In this document: positions 17,408 to 26,586 of the stretch, one piece after another
Layout of the letters: every line of letters begins with the position of its first letter
Position numbering within the stretch: position 1 is the first letter of the stretch
NCBI RefSeq assembly: GCF_900105835.1
Contig: NZ_LT629783.1
Coordinates: forward strand, 3,308,501-3,372,500
Origin: Pseudomonas fragi
Lineage (GTDB): Bacteria > Pseudomonadota > Gammaproteobacteria > Pseudomonadales > Pseudomonadaceae
Direction: 5' to 3'
Length of the DNA: 64,000 nt
The notes under the pieces: model-generated
Database searches by the model: none
Seen by the model: the letters and a program-made list of their open reading frames with translations, nothing else
Told to the model about the DNA's origin: nothing
Made by a program: the position numbers and the translations under genes

Positions 17408-19192
17408 ATGTCGACCGTTATGAAAAAAGTTGATGCAGTTATCGTCGGATTCGGCTGGACCGGCGCGATCATGGCCAAAGAACTGACCGAAGCTGGTCTG
17501 AATGTTGTGGCCCTCGAACGTGGCCCGATGCAGGACACTTACCCGGACGGTAACTATCCACAGGTAATCGACGAACTCACCTACAGCGTGCGTAAAAAGC
17601 TGTTCCAGGACGTCTCCAAGGAAACCGTCACCATCCGCCATAGCGTCAATGACGTGGCTTTGCCAAATCGCCAGTTGGGCGCTTTTTTACCCGGTAATGG
17701 TGTGGGCGGTGCAGGCTTGCACTGGTCTGGGGTGCACTTTCGGGTCGACCCGATCGAACTGCGCATGCGCAGTCATTACGAAGAGCGCTACGGCAAGAAC
17801 TTTATCCCCAAGGACATGACCATCCAGGACTTCGGCGTCAGCTACGAAGAACTGGAGCCGTTTTTCGACTATGCGGAAAAGGTCTTTGGTACTTCGGGCC
17901 AGGCCTGGACCGTCAATGGCCAACGGGTCGGTGAAGGCAAGGGTGGCAACCCTTACGCACCGGATCGCTCCGACCACTTCCCATTGGTGTCGCAGAAGAA
18001 CACCTACTCCGCACAGCTGTTTCAGAAAGCGGCTAATGAAGTGGGCTACAAGCCTTACAACCTGCCCTCGGCCAACACCTCGGGGCCTTACACCAACCCC
18101 TACGGCGCGCAGATGGGCCCGTGCAACTTCTGCGGTTTTTGCAGCGGTTACGTGTGCTACATGTATTCCAAGGCATCGCCCAACGTCAATATTCTTCCTG
18201 CCCTGAAGCCGTTGCCGAACTTCGAGCTGCGCCCTAACGCCCATGTGATCCGGGTCAACCTGGACAGCACCAAAACCAAAGCCACTGGTGTGACCTATAT
18301 CGATGCCCTGGGCCGCGAAATCGAGCAGCAGGCCGATCTGGTGATCCTTGGTGCGTTCCAGTTCCACAATGTGCGTCTGATGTTGCTGTCGGGCATTGGC
18401 AAGCCGTATGACCCGAAAACCGGTGAAGGCGTGGTGGGCAAAAACTTCGCTTACCAGAACATGGGCACCATCAAGGCCTACTTCGACAAAGACGTTCACA
18501 CCAACAACTTTATCGGTGCGGGCGGCAATGGCGTGGCGATTGACGACTTCAACGCCGACAACTTCGACCACGGCCCCCACGGCTTTGTCGGTGGTTCGCC
18601 AATGTGGGTCAACCAGGCCGGTAGCCGACCGATTGCAGGTACGTCCAACCCGCCGGGTACGCCGGCCTGGGGCAGCGCATGGAAGCGTGCAACCGCCGAT
18701 TACTACACCCACCAAGTGTCGATGGACGCCCACGGTGCGCATCAGTCCTACCGTGGCAACTACCTTGATCTTGACCCGGTTTATCGCGATGCCTACGGCC
18801 AACCTCTGCTGCGCATGACGTTCGACTGGCAAGAAAACGACATCAAGATGAACCGCTTCATGATGGAAAAAATGGGCAAGATCGCCGAAGCGATGAACCC
18901 CAAGGCCATTGCGCGTATCGGCAAGCAGGTAGGCGACCACTTCAATACGTCGTCGTACCAGACCACCCACCTCAACGGTGGCGCGATCATGGGCACCAAC
19001 CCGAAAACCAGCGCACTGAACCGCTACCTGCAAAGCTGGGACGTTCACAACGTATTTGTGCCGGGCGCATCGGCTTTCCCACAAGGTTTGGGCTACAACC
19101 CCACAGGTCTCGTGGCGGCATTGACGTACTGGTCGGCGCGGGCAATCCGCGAGCAGTACCTGAAAAACCCCGGCCCGCTGGTTCAGGCATAA
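17408..19192 (+). CDS. Gluconate 2-dehydrogenase flavoprotein subunit (GMC family)
   Basis: 594-aa catalytic subunit oxidising D-gluconate to 2-ketogluconate in the periplasm. The ATG at 17408 is preferred over the TTG at 17402. The FAD dinucleotide fold is at residues 8-38 (VDAVIVGFGWTGAIMAKEL), then GNGVGGAGLHWSG. A cysteine cluster, C-N-F-C-G-F-C plus C four residues on (about 238-249), matches the Fe-S motif reported in bacterial FAD dehydrogenases that work with a cytochrome partner. The C-terminal GMC signature with catalytic His and Asn is in GASAFPQGLGYNPTG. It is co-exported with subunit 3. Confidence 0.94.
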   Translation: MSTVMKKVDAVIVGFGWTGAIMAKELTEAGLNVVALERGPMQDTYPDGNYPQVIDELTYSVRKKLFQDVSKETVTIRHSVNDVALPNRQLGAFLPGNGVGGAGLHWSGVHFRVDPIELRMRSHYEERYGKNFIPKDMTIQDFGVSYEELEPFFDYAEKVFGTSGQAWTVNGQRVGEGKGGNPYAPDRSDHFPLVSQKNTYSAQLFQKAANEVGYKPYNLPSANTSGPYTNPYGAQMGPCNFCGFCSGYVCYMYSKASPNVNILPALKPLPNFELRPNAHVIRVNLDSTKTKATGVTYIDALGREIEQQADLVILGAFQFHNVRLMLLSGIGKPYDPKTGEGVVGKNFAYQNMGTIKAYFDKDVHTNNFIGAGGNGVAIDDFNADNFDHGPHGFVGGSPMWVNQAGSRPIAGTSNPPGTPAWGSAWKRATADYYTHQVSMDAHGAHQSYRGNYLDLDPVYRDAYGQPLLRMTFDWQENDIKMNRFMMEKMGKIAEAMNPKAIARIGKQVGDHFNTSSYQTTHLNGGAIMGTNPKTSALNRYLQSWDVHNVFVPGASAFPQGLGYNPTGLVAALTYWSARAIREQYLKNPGPLVQA

Positions 19193-19204
19193 GGAGCGAT
19201 GACC

Positions 19205-20461
19205 ATGAAAGCATTTGTTATCGCGACCCTGGCCTTGTTCGCCAGCTTCTCGGCTGTGGCTGAAGAGAGTGACCCGCAGGCGCTGATCAAACAGGGTGAA
19301 TACCTGGCTCGCGCCGGTGACTGCGTGGCGTGCCACACCGCCAAGGGCGGCAAGCCGTTCGCCGGTGGCCTGGCGATGGAAACCCCGATCGGTACGATCT
19401 ACTCGACCAATATCACGCCGGACAAAAACGGCATTGGCAGCTACAGCTTTGAAGACTTCGACAAAGCCGTGCGCCACGGCGTCGCGCAAAACGGCAGTAC
19501 CTTGTACCCGGCCATGCCGTACCCCTCGTATGCGCGGGTCAACGAGGCGGATATGCGAGCGTTGTATGCCTACTTTATGAAGGGCGTAAAACCTGTCGAA
19601 CAAGCGAATCAGGAGGCAGACATTCCGTGGCCGCTGAGCATGCGCTGGCCGCTGGCGATCTGGCGCTGGCTGTTTGCCCCGGCGGTTGAAGACTTCAAGC
19701 CCGACGCCGGCAAAGACGTGGTGCTTAACCGTGGCGCCTATCTGGTGGAAGGCCTTGGGCACTGCGGCGCATGCCATACGCCACGCGCCCTGACCATGCA
19801 GGAAAAAGCCCTGAGTGCCAGCGACAGCCCGGCATTCCTGTCAGGCAGCGCACCGCTGGAAGGTTGGATCGCGAAGAACTTGCGCGGTGATCACAAGGAC
19901 GGGTTGGGCAGTTGGAGCGAAGAGCAACTGGTGCAGTTCCTCAAGACCGGGCGCAGTGATCGCAGTGCGGTATTTGGCGGCATGAGCGATGTGATCGTAC
20001 ACAGCATGCAGTACATGTCCGACGCAGACTTGACGGCTATCGCTCGTTACCTGAAGTCGTTGCCGGCAGTGAATCCGGCGGACAAGCCCCATCAGTACGA
20101 TCCGGCTGTAGCGGATGCCCTGTGGAACGGTGATGACAGCAAGCGCGGCGCGGCGGTGTACATCGACAACTGCGCGGCCTGCCATCGCACTGACGGTCAC
20201 GGCTATACCCGAGTGTTCCCGGCATTGGCGGGTAACCCGGTATTGCAGTCGGCCGACCCGACATCGCTGATCCATATTGTGCTTAAGGGTGGGACATTGC
20301 CTGCGACGCATACGGCGCCGTCAACGTTCACCATGCCGGCTTTCGACTGGCGCTTGTCGGATCAGGAAGTGGCCGATGTGGTCAATTTTATCCGCACCAG
20401 TTGGGGCAACCAGGCGGCTGAGGTCAAGGCCGGGGATGTGAAGGCAATTCGTCAACCCTGA
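19205..20461 (+). CDS. Gluconate 2-dehydrogenase cytochrome c subunit
   Basis: Triheme membrane-associated cytochrome c of 418 aa that passes electrons from the flavoprotein to ubiquinone. The ATG at 19205 is chosen over 19199 because AAGGAG at 19191-19196 is then 8 bp away. A signal peptide covers residues 1-19. Three heme-binding sites are seen: CVACH at 40-44, CGACH near 186 and CAACH near 323. A C-terminal hydrophobic membrane segment is not obvious. Third gene of the operon; a REPIN follows 7 bp after the stop. Confidence 0.94.
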   Translation: MKAFVIATLALFASFSAVAEESDPQALIKQGEYLARAGDCVACHTAKGGKPFAGGLAMETPIGTIYSTNITPDKNGIGSYSFEDFDKAVRHGVAQNGSTLYPAMPYPSYARVNEADMRALYAYFMKGVKPVEQANQEADIPWPLSMRWPLAIWRWLFAPAVEDFKPDAGKDVVLNRGAYLVEGLGHCGACHTPRALTMQEKALSASDSPAFLSGSAPLEGWIAKNLRGDHKDGLGSWSEEQLVQFLKTGRSDRSAVFGGMSDVIVHSMQYMSDADLTAIARYLKSLPAVNPADKPHQYDPAVADALWNGDDSKRGAAVYIDNCAACHRTDGHGYTRVFPALAGNPVLQSADPTSLIHIVLKGGTLPATHTAPSTFTMPAFDWRLSDQEVADVVNFIRTSWGNQAAEVKAGDVKAIRQP

Positions 20462-20468
20462 GTATTCG

Positions 20469-20553
20469 GTGGGAGCGGGCTTGCTCGCGATGCAAACGAC
20501 TCGGTATGCCTGAATGACCGAGTCGCTCCCATCGCGAGCAAGCCCGCTCCCAC
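20469..20553. repeat. REPIN copy 4
   Basis: GTGGGAGCGGGCTTGCTCGC arm at 20469, inverse arm GCGAGCAAGCCCGCTCCCAC ending 20553. It separates the convergent gluconate operon and the solute-binding protein gene. Confidence 0.9.
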
Positions 20554-20562
20554 ATTGGGTAT

Positions 20563-21204
20563 TCAGGGCTGTCTTGCAGCCGCCCCGAACCATTTCTGCG
20601 ACAACGCCTCCAGCCTCCCGTCTGCCTTGATCCGCTGCAACGCCTTGTCCAGGCTGGCCTGGAACGCCGGGTTGCCTTTCTGGAAGGGGATCGCCAGGGC
20701 AACTTCCTCATCGGTATCTGGCGCTTTCTGCGCCACCGTCACCAATGGCCCGCGGTCGACAAACGTGTTGCCCTGAGCTACGCCTAATGTCTGGCCCTGC
20801 AACATGGCAAGGCTGCTGGGTGAGCGCGGCTGTTCCTGCCGGGCAATCGCCTGCGCTTGCAGGTGGCTGTAAGGCTCGCTGAAATCGAACCGATCCTGCA
20901 GCGCAGGGGTCAAAGCCACATGATTGATGGCGACATCGTATTTGCCGCTCTCAACCCCTGACAGCAGGTCATCGCTGTCGGTGACTAGAATGGAGGCATG
21001 CACTTCCAGTTCCTGGGCCAGCAACTCACCCAACTCGACGTCAAAGCCTGTCAGGCGCCCGTCCTGTTTGAAGCTGAACGGTGGCATATCGGCTTCAAGG
21101 GCGATGCGCAGTTCGCCACGGTCATTCACGTCGTCGATCAGTTCGGCTTGAGCAAAAGGGCTCACCAGTGGCAGTAAAAGCATCAGGCCCGGCAATAAAC
21201 GCAT
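20563..21204 (-). CDS. Amino-acid-type ABC transporter substrate-binding protein
   Basis: 213-aa periplasmic binding protein of the SBP_bac_3 family. The ATG at 21204 (MRLLPGLMLLLPLVSPFAQA, signal peptide) is chosen because AGGAG lies 6 bp upstream; the longer frame has no Shine-Dalgarno. Typical blocks: GELRIALEADMPPFSF, GRLTGFDVELGELLA, and YDVAINHVALTPALQDRFDFSEPY. No permease or ATPase gene is adjacent, so it is an orphan receptor or serves a transporter elsewhere. The ligand is not predictable. Confidence 0.86.
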   Translation of the reverse strand: MRLLPGLMLLLPLVSPFAQAELIDDVNDRGELRIALEADMPPFSFKQDGRLTGFDVELGELLAQELEVHASILVTDSDDLLSGVESGKYDVAINHVALTPALQDRFDFSEPYSHLQAQAIARQEQPRSPSSLAMLQGQTLGVAQGNTFVDRGPLVTVAQKAPDTDEEVALAIPFQKGNPAFQASLDKALQRIKADGRLEALSQKWFGAAARQP

Positions 21205-21342
21205 GGTCACTCCTTTGGTTGGGATGCAAGCGAATCGCATTTAACGTTCGCTTTGCTTTATGTTGGTCACTTGCGGCGTTGGACAACGCTTTGGCTCAAA
21301 GTTGTCCGACCCTGAAGATTTTTGCAAAAACCGGAGAAAAAA

Positions 21343-21780
21343 ATGAAAGCTCTACTGTCTCGTGTTGCGTTGGCTTCTGTGTTGATGGGCGCTTCGGTCA
21401 TGGCCACGGCGGCCGGCCTGGAGTCGGAAGCGGCTCCAAAAGGCGCCAAAGTGTTTATCGTCGAACCTAAAGACGGTGCCACGGTTGATCAAACCTTCAC
21501 CGTTAAATTCGGCATCGAAGGCATGCCGCTGGCGCCTATCACCGAGGCCACGCCACATGCGGGCCATCACCACCTGCTGATCGATGTCGACCAGTTGCCG
21601 GCCGAGAACGCACCGATCCCGGCTGATGCCAACCATATCCACTTCGGCAAGGCTCAGACCGAAACCCAGGTCACCCTGCCACCTGGCAAGCACACCTTGC
21701 AACTGGTGCTGGGCAACCAGGTGCATGTGCCGTTCAAGCCAAGCATCGTGTCGGAAAAAATCACGGTTAATGTGAAATAA
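21343..21780 (+). CDS. DUF4399 exported protein
   Basis: 145-aa periplasmic protein. The ATG at 21343 follows CGGAG and gives a signal peptide ending near ATAAG (about residue 24). The mature chain has a compact beta-rich domain with FIVEPKDGATVDQTFTVKFGIEGM and a histidine-rich loop (HAGHHHLLIDVD, then NHIHFGK), which suggests metal binding, though that is inference. Most of the protein is the DUF4399 domain. A strong terminator follows. Confidence 0.85.
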   Translation: MKALLSRVALASVLMGASVMATAAGLESEAAPKGAKVFIVEPKDGATVDQTFTVKFGIEGMPLAPITEATPHAGHHHLLIDVDQLPAENAPIPADANHIHFGKAQTETQVTLPPGKHTLQLVLGNQVHVPFKPSIVSEKITVNVK

Positions 21781-21794
21781 GCGTTTTCGACGCA

Positions 21795-21826
21795 TAAAAA
21801 AGGGAGACCCGAGGGTCTCCCTTTTT
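21795..21826. terminator. Bidirectional terminator between DUF4399 and serA
   Basis: AAAAAAGGGAGACCC-GA-GGGTCTCCCTTTTT: stem of at least 11 bp flanked by A and T runs on both sides, serving the convergent DUF4399 (+) and serA (-) genes. Confidence 0.9.
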
Positions 21827-21838
21827 AGTGAAGCGCGT

Positions 21839-23068
21839 TTAGAACAACACGCGGCAACGAATGGTGCCGTTGATGGTCTGCAGCTTCTCTTGCGCCAGGT
21901 CTGAGGACTCGGCGTCGACGTCGATCACTACATAGCCAACTTTCTCGTTGGTTTGCAGGAACTGGCCGGAGATGTTGATCCCGTTTTCGGCGAAGATCTT
22001 GTTGATTTCGCTCATCACGCCCGGGATGTTCTGGTGGATGTGCAGCAGACGGTGCTTGCCTGGGTGGGCCGGCAGGGCCACTTCCGGGAAGTTCACAGAC
22101 GATACCGAAGTACCGTTGTCGCTGTACTTGACCAGTTTTTCTGCCACTTCCAGACCGATGTTGGCTTGCGCTTCAGCGGTGGAGCCGCCGATGTGCGGGG
22201 TCAGGATCACGTTGTCCAGGCCACGCAGCGGGCTTTCGAACACGTCGTCGTTGGAGCGCGGCTCAACCGGGAACACGTCGATGGCGGCGCCGATCAGGTG
22301 CTTGTCCTTGATCGCGTCAGCCAGGGCGTCCAGCTCAACCACGGTGCCACGCGCGGCGTTTATCAGAATGCCGCCCTTTTTGATGGCGCGGATTTCTTTC
22401 TCGCCGATCATCCACTGGGTGGCTGCGGTTTCCGGTACGTGCAAGGTGACGATGTCGGACATGCCCAACAGCTCGTGCAGATTGCCCACCTGAGTCGCGT
22501 TGCCCAATGGCAGCTTGGTCACGGTGTCGTAGAAGAACACCTGCATGCCCAGGCCTTCAGCCAGAACCGACAGTTGGGTACCGATCGAGCCGTAACCGAC
22601 GATGCCCAGCTTCTTGCCGCGGATTTCGAAGGAGTTGGCCGCGCTCTTGATCCAGCCACCACGGTGGCAGGAAGCGTTTTTCTCAGGGATGCCACGCAAC
22701 AACAGGATCGCTTCAGCCAGCACCAGCTCGGCCACCGAACGGGTGTTGGAGTAAGGGGCGTTGAAAACAGCGATACCGCGTTCGCGAGCAGCGTTGAGGT
22801 CGACCTGGTTGGTGCCGATGCAGAAACAACCAACAGCGACCAGTTTCTTGGCGCAATCGAACACTTCTTCGGTCAGCTGGGTACGAGAACGGATGCCGAT
22901 AAAGTGGGCATCAGCGATCTTTTCCTTCAGCTGGGCTTCAGGCAAGGAACTGGTGATGTACTCAATGCTGGTGTACCCGGCGGATTTGAGCACTTCAACA
23001 GCGGATTGGTGGACGCCTTCCAAAAGAAGGAACTTGATCTTGCTCTTATCGAGAGAAGTCTTGCTCAT
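21839..23068 (-). CDS. serA: D-3-phosphoglycerate dehydrogenase
   Basis: First enzyme of serine synthesis, oxidising 3-phosphoglycerate with NAD+, and also able to reduce 2-ketoglutarate to D-2-hydroxyglutarate. 409 aa from ATG 23068 (MSKTSLDKSKIKFLLLEGVHQ). The NAD-binding glycine motif GIVGYGSIGTQLS is near residue 158. Catalytic Arg (INAARGTVVE), Glu and His (TPHIGGSTAEAQ) are present. The C-terminal ACT domain, from about 335, binds serine for feedback inhibition. The length is the E. coli-type one. It is divergent from the FAD dehydrogenase, an arrangement conserved in Pseudomonas. Confidence 0.97.
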   Translation of the reverse strand: MSKTSLDKSKIKFLLLEGVHQSAVEVLKSAGYTSIEYITSSLPEAQLKEKIADAHFIGIRSRTQLTEEVFDCAKKLVAVGCFCIGTNQVDLNAARERGIAVFNAPYSNTRSVAELVLAEAILLLRGIPEKNASCHRGGWIKSAANSFEIRGKKLGIVGYGSIGTQLSVLAEGLGMQVFFYDTVTKLPLGNATQVGNLHELLGMSDIVTLHVPETAATQWMIGEKEIRAIKKGGILINAARGTVVELDALADAIKDKHLIGAAIDVFPVEPRSNDDVFESPLRGLDNVILTPHIGGSTAEAQANIGLEVAEKLVKYSDNGTSVSSVNFPEVALPAHPGKHRLLHIHQNIPGVMSEINKIFAENGINISGQFLQTNEKVGYVVIDVDAESSDLAQEKLQTINGTIRCRVLF

Positions 23069-23274
23069 CTGCGTAAACCTGTGTCCCAGAGAAAAAATGG
23101 CAGGGAATGGACAGCGCGAGCTGACCTGGCCGGCGTGAAGACCGGCACCGAGAATCGTCCAGTGGCTCGATTCTGCGGGGGGGTCGTATGCTAGCATAAG
23201 CGCCCCGCTAAACACCCATTCCTGCGACGTGAAGCGTTCTCAGGATGACCATGAATTGTTCGAGAGTTCTGTTG

Positions 23275-24669
23275 ATGACCCATCCTGCCTTGATTGATGA
23301 GCTGAAGACCCTGGTAGAGCCTGGCAAGGTTTTGACCGACGCCGACTCCCTTAATGCTTACGGCAAGGATTGGACCAAGCATTTCGCCCCAGCCCCGCTG
23401 GCCATCGTGTTCCCGAAAACCACCGAGCAAGTGCAGGCCATCGTGCTGTGGGCCAACGCCCATAACGTGGCGCTGGTGCCTTCGGGCGGCCGCACCGGTT
23501 TGTCTGCTGCAGCCGTAGCTGCCAATGGCGAAGTGGTGGTGTCGTTTGACTACATGAACCAGGTGCTGGACATCAACCTGACCGACCGTACCGTGGTCTG
23601 CCAGCCAGGTGTCGTGACTGAACATCTGCAGAACCTGGCCGAAGAAAACGGCCTGTACTACCCGGTGGATTTTGCTTCGGCAGGTTCCAGCCAGATTGGC
23701 GGCAATATCGGCACCAATGCCGGCGGGATCAAGGTGATTCGCTACGGCATGACCCGCAACTGGGTGGCCGGCATGAAAGTGGTCACCGGCAAGGGCGACG
23801 TGCTGGAACTGAACAAGGACCTGATCAAGAACGCCACCGGCTACGACATGCGCCAGCTGTTTATCGGCGCCGAAGGCACCTTGGGTTTTGTGGTGGAAGC
23901 CACCATGCGCCTGGACCGTGCGCCGAAAAATCTGACGGCGATGGTGTTGGGCACGGCAGATTTCGATTCGATCATGCCGGTACTGCACGCCTTCCAGAAC
24001 AAGCTTGATCTGACGGCTTTCGAGTTCTTCTCCGACAAGGCGCTGGCCAAGGTCATGGACCGTGGCGACGTGCCTTCGCCGTTCGAGACCGACTGCCCGT
24101 TCTACGCCCTGCTGGAATTCGAAGCGACCACCGAAGAAGTGGCCAACGCTGCTCTGGAAACCTTCGAACACTGCATGGAAGAAGGCTGGGTGCTTGATGG
24201 TGTGATGAGCCAGAGCGAAACCCAGCTGCAGAACCTGTGGAAACTGCGCGAGTACATCTCCGAGACCATCTCCCACTGGACGCCGTACAAAAACGACATT
24301 TCGGTCACTGTGTCGAAAGTCCCGGCATTCCTGAAAGAAATTGACGCGATCGTCGGTGAACACTACCCGGACTTCGAAATTGTCTGGTTCGGCCATATTG
24401 GCGACGGCAACCTGCACTTGAACATCCTCAAGCCGGAAAACCTGAGCAAGGACGAGTTCTTTGCCAAGTGCGCGACGGTGAACAAGTGGGTGTTTGAAAC
24501 CGTCGAGAAGTACAACGGTTCGATCTCGGCCGAGCATGGCGTGGGCATGACCAAGCGTGATTACCTGACCTACAGCCGCTCGCCGGTGGAGATCGAGTAC
24601 ATGAAAGCACTGAAGGCCGTGTTCGACCCTAAAGGCATCATGAACCCCGGCAAGATTTTTGCGGTTTAA
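23275..24669 (+). CDS. FAD-linked D-2-hydroxyacid (D-2-hydroxyglutarate) dehydrogenase
   Basis: 464-aa flavoprotein of the FAD_binding_4/FAD-oxidase_C family. The ATG at 23275 (MTHPALIDELKTLVEP) matches the usual family start; two earlier ATGs (23245, 23251) are possible. The FAD-binding block is ALVPSGGRTGLSAAA with DFASAGSSQIGGNIGTNAGGIKVIRYG. The C-terminal half carries WFGHIGDGNLHLNI and GSISAEHGVGMTKRDYL, the metal- and substrate-binding motifs. In pseudomonads this gene next to serA encodes D-2-hydroxyglutarate dehydrogenase, which removes the SerA by-product; the same role is inferred here. Confidence 0.88.
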   Translation: MTHPALIDELKTLVEPGKVLTDADSLNAYGKDWTKHFAPAPLAIVFPKTTEQVQAIVLWANAHNVALVPSGGRTGLSAAAVAANGEVVVSFDYMNQVLDINLTDRTVVCQPGVVTEHLQNLAEENGLYYPVDFASAGSSQIGGNIGTNAGGIKVIRYGMTRNWVAGMKVVTGKGDVLELNKDLIKNATGYDMRQLFIGAEGTLGFVVEATMRLDRAPKNLTAMVLGTADFDSIMPVLHAFQNKLDLTAFEFFSDKALAKVMDRGDVPSPFETDCPFYALLEFEATTEEVANAALETFEHCMEEGWVLDGVMSQSETQLQNLWKLREYISETISHWTPYKNDISVTVSKVPAFLKEIDAIVGEHYPDFEIVWFGHIGDGNLHLNILKPENLSKDEFFAKCATVNKWVFETVEKYNGSISAEHGVGMTKRDYLTYSRSPVEIEYMKALKAVFDPKGIMNPGKIFAV

Positions 24670-24683
24670 TTAACCACACATAA

Positions 24684-24820
24684 CCCGTAGCAGCTGCCGC
24701 AGGCTGCGTCCGATTGCGAAGCGATCGTAAATCCTGAATACGCGGTTTGCCTGGCAAACCGTAATCACCGACTTTACGACGGCTTCGCCGCAGGACGCAG
24801 CCTGCGGCAGCTGCTACGGG
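24684..24820. repeat. Long palindrome of the CGTAGCAGCTGCCGCAGG family
   Basis: Perfect 28-bp terminal inverted repeat: arm 24684-24711 begins CCCGTAGCAGCTGCCGCAGG; arm 24793-24820 is its reverse complement. The 81-bp centre holds a second GCGGTTTGCC/GGCAAACCG hairpin. A diverged relative lies at 51552-51707. It occupies almost all of the gap between the dehydrogenase and hydrolase genes. Confidence 0.85.
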
Positions 24821-24847
24821 ATCATTAGTTATCAGCGGAGTCGGTCC

Positions 24848-25513
24848 ATGAGCTATCAGCACCAGTATGTCGACGGTACCCGGATTCACTTTCCCATCGG
24901 TAAGGTGGTGTGCATCGGCCGTAACTACGCCGAACACGCCAAGGAACTGGATAACCCGATCCCGACCGAGCCCCTGCTTTTCATCAAGCCGGGCAGTTGT
25001 GTAGTGCCTCTGGAAGGCGGCTTTGCGATCCCCACCGAACGCGGTTCGGTGCATTACGAAGCGGAAATTTCGGTGCTGATCGGCAAGCCCCTGTCGAACA
25101 ACCCGAGCGCCGAGGAAGTGCTGGACGCGATCTCCGGTTTTGCCCCCGGCCTGGACCTGACCCTGCGTGACAAACAGGCCGAACTCAAGAGCAAGGGCTT
25201 GCCGTGGGAAATTGCCAAGTCGTTCGATGGCGCCTGTGTGCTGGCCCCTTTCGTGCAGAGCAGCACCTTTGCTGACCTGGCCGATATCGGCATTCGTTTG
25301 ACCATCAATGGCGAAGTGCGTCAGGACGGCAACAGCGCCCTGATGCTCAATCCAATTGTGCCGATGATCCAGCACATGGCCGCATGCTTCTCGCTGCAAG
25401 CCGGTGACGTGATCATGACCGGCACACCGGTAGGCGTAGGCCCGCTGAATGTGGGGGATGAGCTGGTGCTGGAGCTGACAGGCGTGAGCCGCTTCGAGAG
25501 TATCGTTCGCTAG
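24848..25513 (+). CDS. Fumarylacetoacetate hydrolase family protein
   Basis: 221-aa FAH-fold enzyme similar to YcgM/acylpyruvate hydrolases. The conserved segment GKVVCIGRNYAEHAKEL is at 18-34. Divalent-metal ligands are expected in VHYEAEISVLIGK (two Glu) and in DLTLRDKQAELKSKGLPWEIAKSFDGA (Asp, Lys). GGTPVGVGPL near the C-terminus matches the family TGTPVGV motif. It probably cleaves a C-C bond in a 3-acylpyruvate or decarboxylates oxaloacetate. The pathway is not known. A GCGGAG Shine-Dalgarno is present. Confidence 0.88.
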   Translation: MSYQHQYVDGTRIHFPIGKVVCIGRNYAEHAKELDNPIPTEPLLFIKPGSCVVPLEGGFAIPTERGSVHYEAEISVLIGKPLSNNPSAEEVLDAISGFAPGLDLTLRDKQAELKSKGLPWEIAKSFDGACVLAPFVQSSTFADLADIGIRLTINGEVRQDGNSALMLNPIVPMIQHMAACFSLQAGDVIMTGTPVGVGPLNVGDELVLELTGVSRFESIVR

Positions 25514-25532
25514 CTCGGCCTGACGCGTTGAT

Positions 25533-25557
25533 ACAGCCTGTGGCAGCCACAGGCTGT
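25533..25557. terminator. Hairpin between FAH hydrolase and thyA
   Basis: ACAGCCTGTGG-CAG-CCACAGGCTGT, an 11-bp perfect stem between convergent genes, with TGT following on the plus strand. Likely a shared terminator. Confidence 0.6.
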
Positions 25558-25561
25558 TGTA

Positions 25562-26533
25562 TTACACCGCCATCGGTGCGGTCATGGGCGCGTGGTGCTG
25601 GTAGCCTTCGAGGCTAAAGTCACTCGGCTCGATCAGGCCCAGCCATTCTGGCTGGTACACGCCGGTCTTGGCGAATTCCGGCACGCGGTCCGAGATCACC
25701 AGTTTTGGCATCGGGTACGGCTCGCGGGTCAGCTGTTCGTTGAGCATGTCCAGGTGGTTTTCATACACATGGGCATCGCCAATAAAGTAGGTGAACCAGC
25801 GCGGCGTGTAGCCGGTCAGGCGGCCGATCAGGCTCAGCAGCGCTGCGCCTTCGGTCAGGTTGAACGGCGTACCCAGGCCCAGGTCATTGGAGCGGATGTA
25901 GAGGGTCAGGGAAATTTCCTTGGTCTCGACATTCGGGTGGAACTGGTACAGCAAGTGGCACGGCGGCAGGGCCATTTCGTCGAGCTGGGCGCAGTTCCAG
26001 CCGTGGAACAGGATGCGGCGGCTGCCCGGGTCATTGATGATGGTGTCGACGCACTGGCGCACCTGGTCGATGGCCTTGTACAGCACCACATAGGCCTGGC
26101 CGTCTTCTTCGCCTTCGGCAATCTGGCGGTAACCCTGGCTCAGGCACAGTTCGATGGCGGCCGTGTTGCTGCGCTCGACTTGCTTGTAGGCTGGCCATTT
26201 GCGCCATTGCACGCCGTAGATTTCGCCCAGGTCGTCTTCGCCCTGACGGAACGGGTTGGCCAGCCACTGGGCGTTTTCGTTGGCATTCTGGTCCCACACC
26301 TTGCAACCCAGTGCACGGAAGTCCGCGGCACTGTTGACCGGGCGCAAGAAGCCGCACATCTCGCCAATGGCCGATTTGAACGCCATGCGCCGGGTGGTGA
26401 TGGCCGGGAAGCCTTCCTTGAGGTCATAACGCAACATGGCGCCGGGCAGGCTGATGGTCTTCACGCCGGTGCGGTTGGCTTGCAGGGTGCCGTTTTTGAT
26501 GACGTTGGCAACGAGGTCGAGATATTGCTTCAT
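25562..26533 (-). CDS. thyA: Thymidylate synthase (long form)
   Basis: Converts dUMP to dTMP using methylene-tetrahydrofolate. At 323 aa it is longer than the 264-aa E. coli type. The additional residues appear as an insert around 115-165 ([20 protein letters not shown] to [10 protein letters not shown]), in the variable loop region. The catalytic Cys is in [11 protein letters not shown]. The conserved [20 protein letters not shown] and the dUMP-binding [14 protein letters not shown] segments are present. It is downstream of lgt in the same direction, with a hairpin in between, an order common in gamma-proteobacteria. Confidence 0.97.
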   Translation of the reverse strand: MKQYLDLVANVIKNGTLQANRTGVKTISLPGAMLRYDLKEGFPAITTRRMAFKSAIGEMCGFLRPVNSAADFRALGCKVWDQNANENAQWLANPFRQGEDDLGEIYGVQWRKWPAYKQVERSNTAAIELCLSQGYRQIAEGEEDGQAYVVLYKAIDQVRQCVDTIINDPGSRRILFHGWNCAQLDEMALPPCHLLYQFHPNVETKEISLTLYIRSNDLGLGTPFNLTEGAALLSLIGRLTGYTPRWFTYFIGDAHVYENHLDMLNEQLTREPYPMPKLVISDRVPEFAKTGVYQPEWLGLIEPSDFSLEGYQHHAPMTAPMAV

Positions 26534-26553
26534 GGTTTTCCTACCGTTTGAAT

Positions 26554-26574
26554 GCGGGGCTTTGTAAGCCCCGC
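26554..26574 (-). terminator. Intercistronic hairpin between lgt and thyA
   Basis: Perfect 9-bp stem GCGGGGCTT-TGT-AAGCCCCGC with no U-run after it, 12 bp beyond the lgt stop. It may only partly terminate or protect the lgt message. Confidence 0.5.
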
Positions 26575-26586
26575 CATTCGAATGTA

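Noticed and set aside
17687..19777. 696-codon minus-strand open frame across the gluconate dehydrogenase genes
   Set aside because: Shadow of the flavoprotein and cytochrome genes; His/Arg/Val-rich translation without any domain, and no Shine-Dalgarno.
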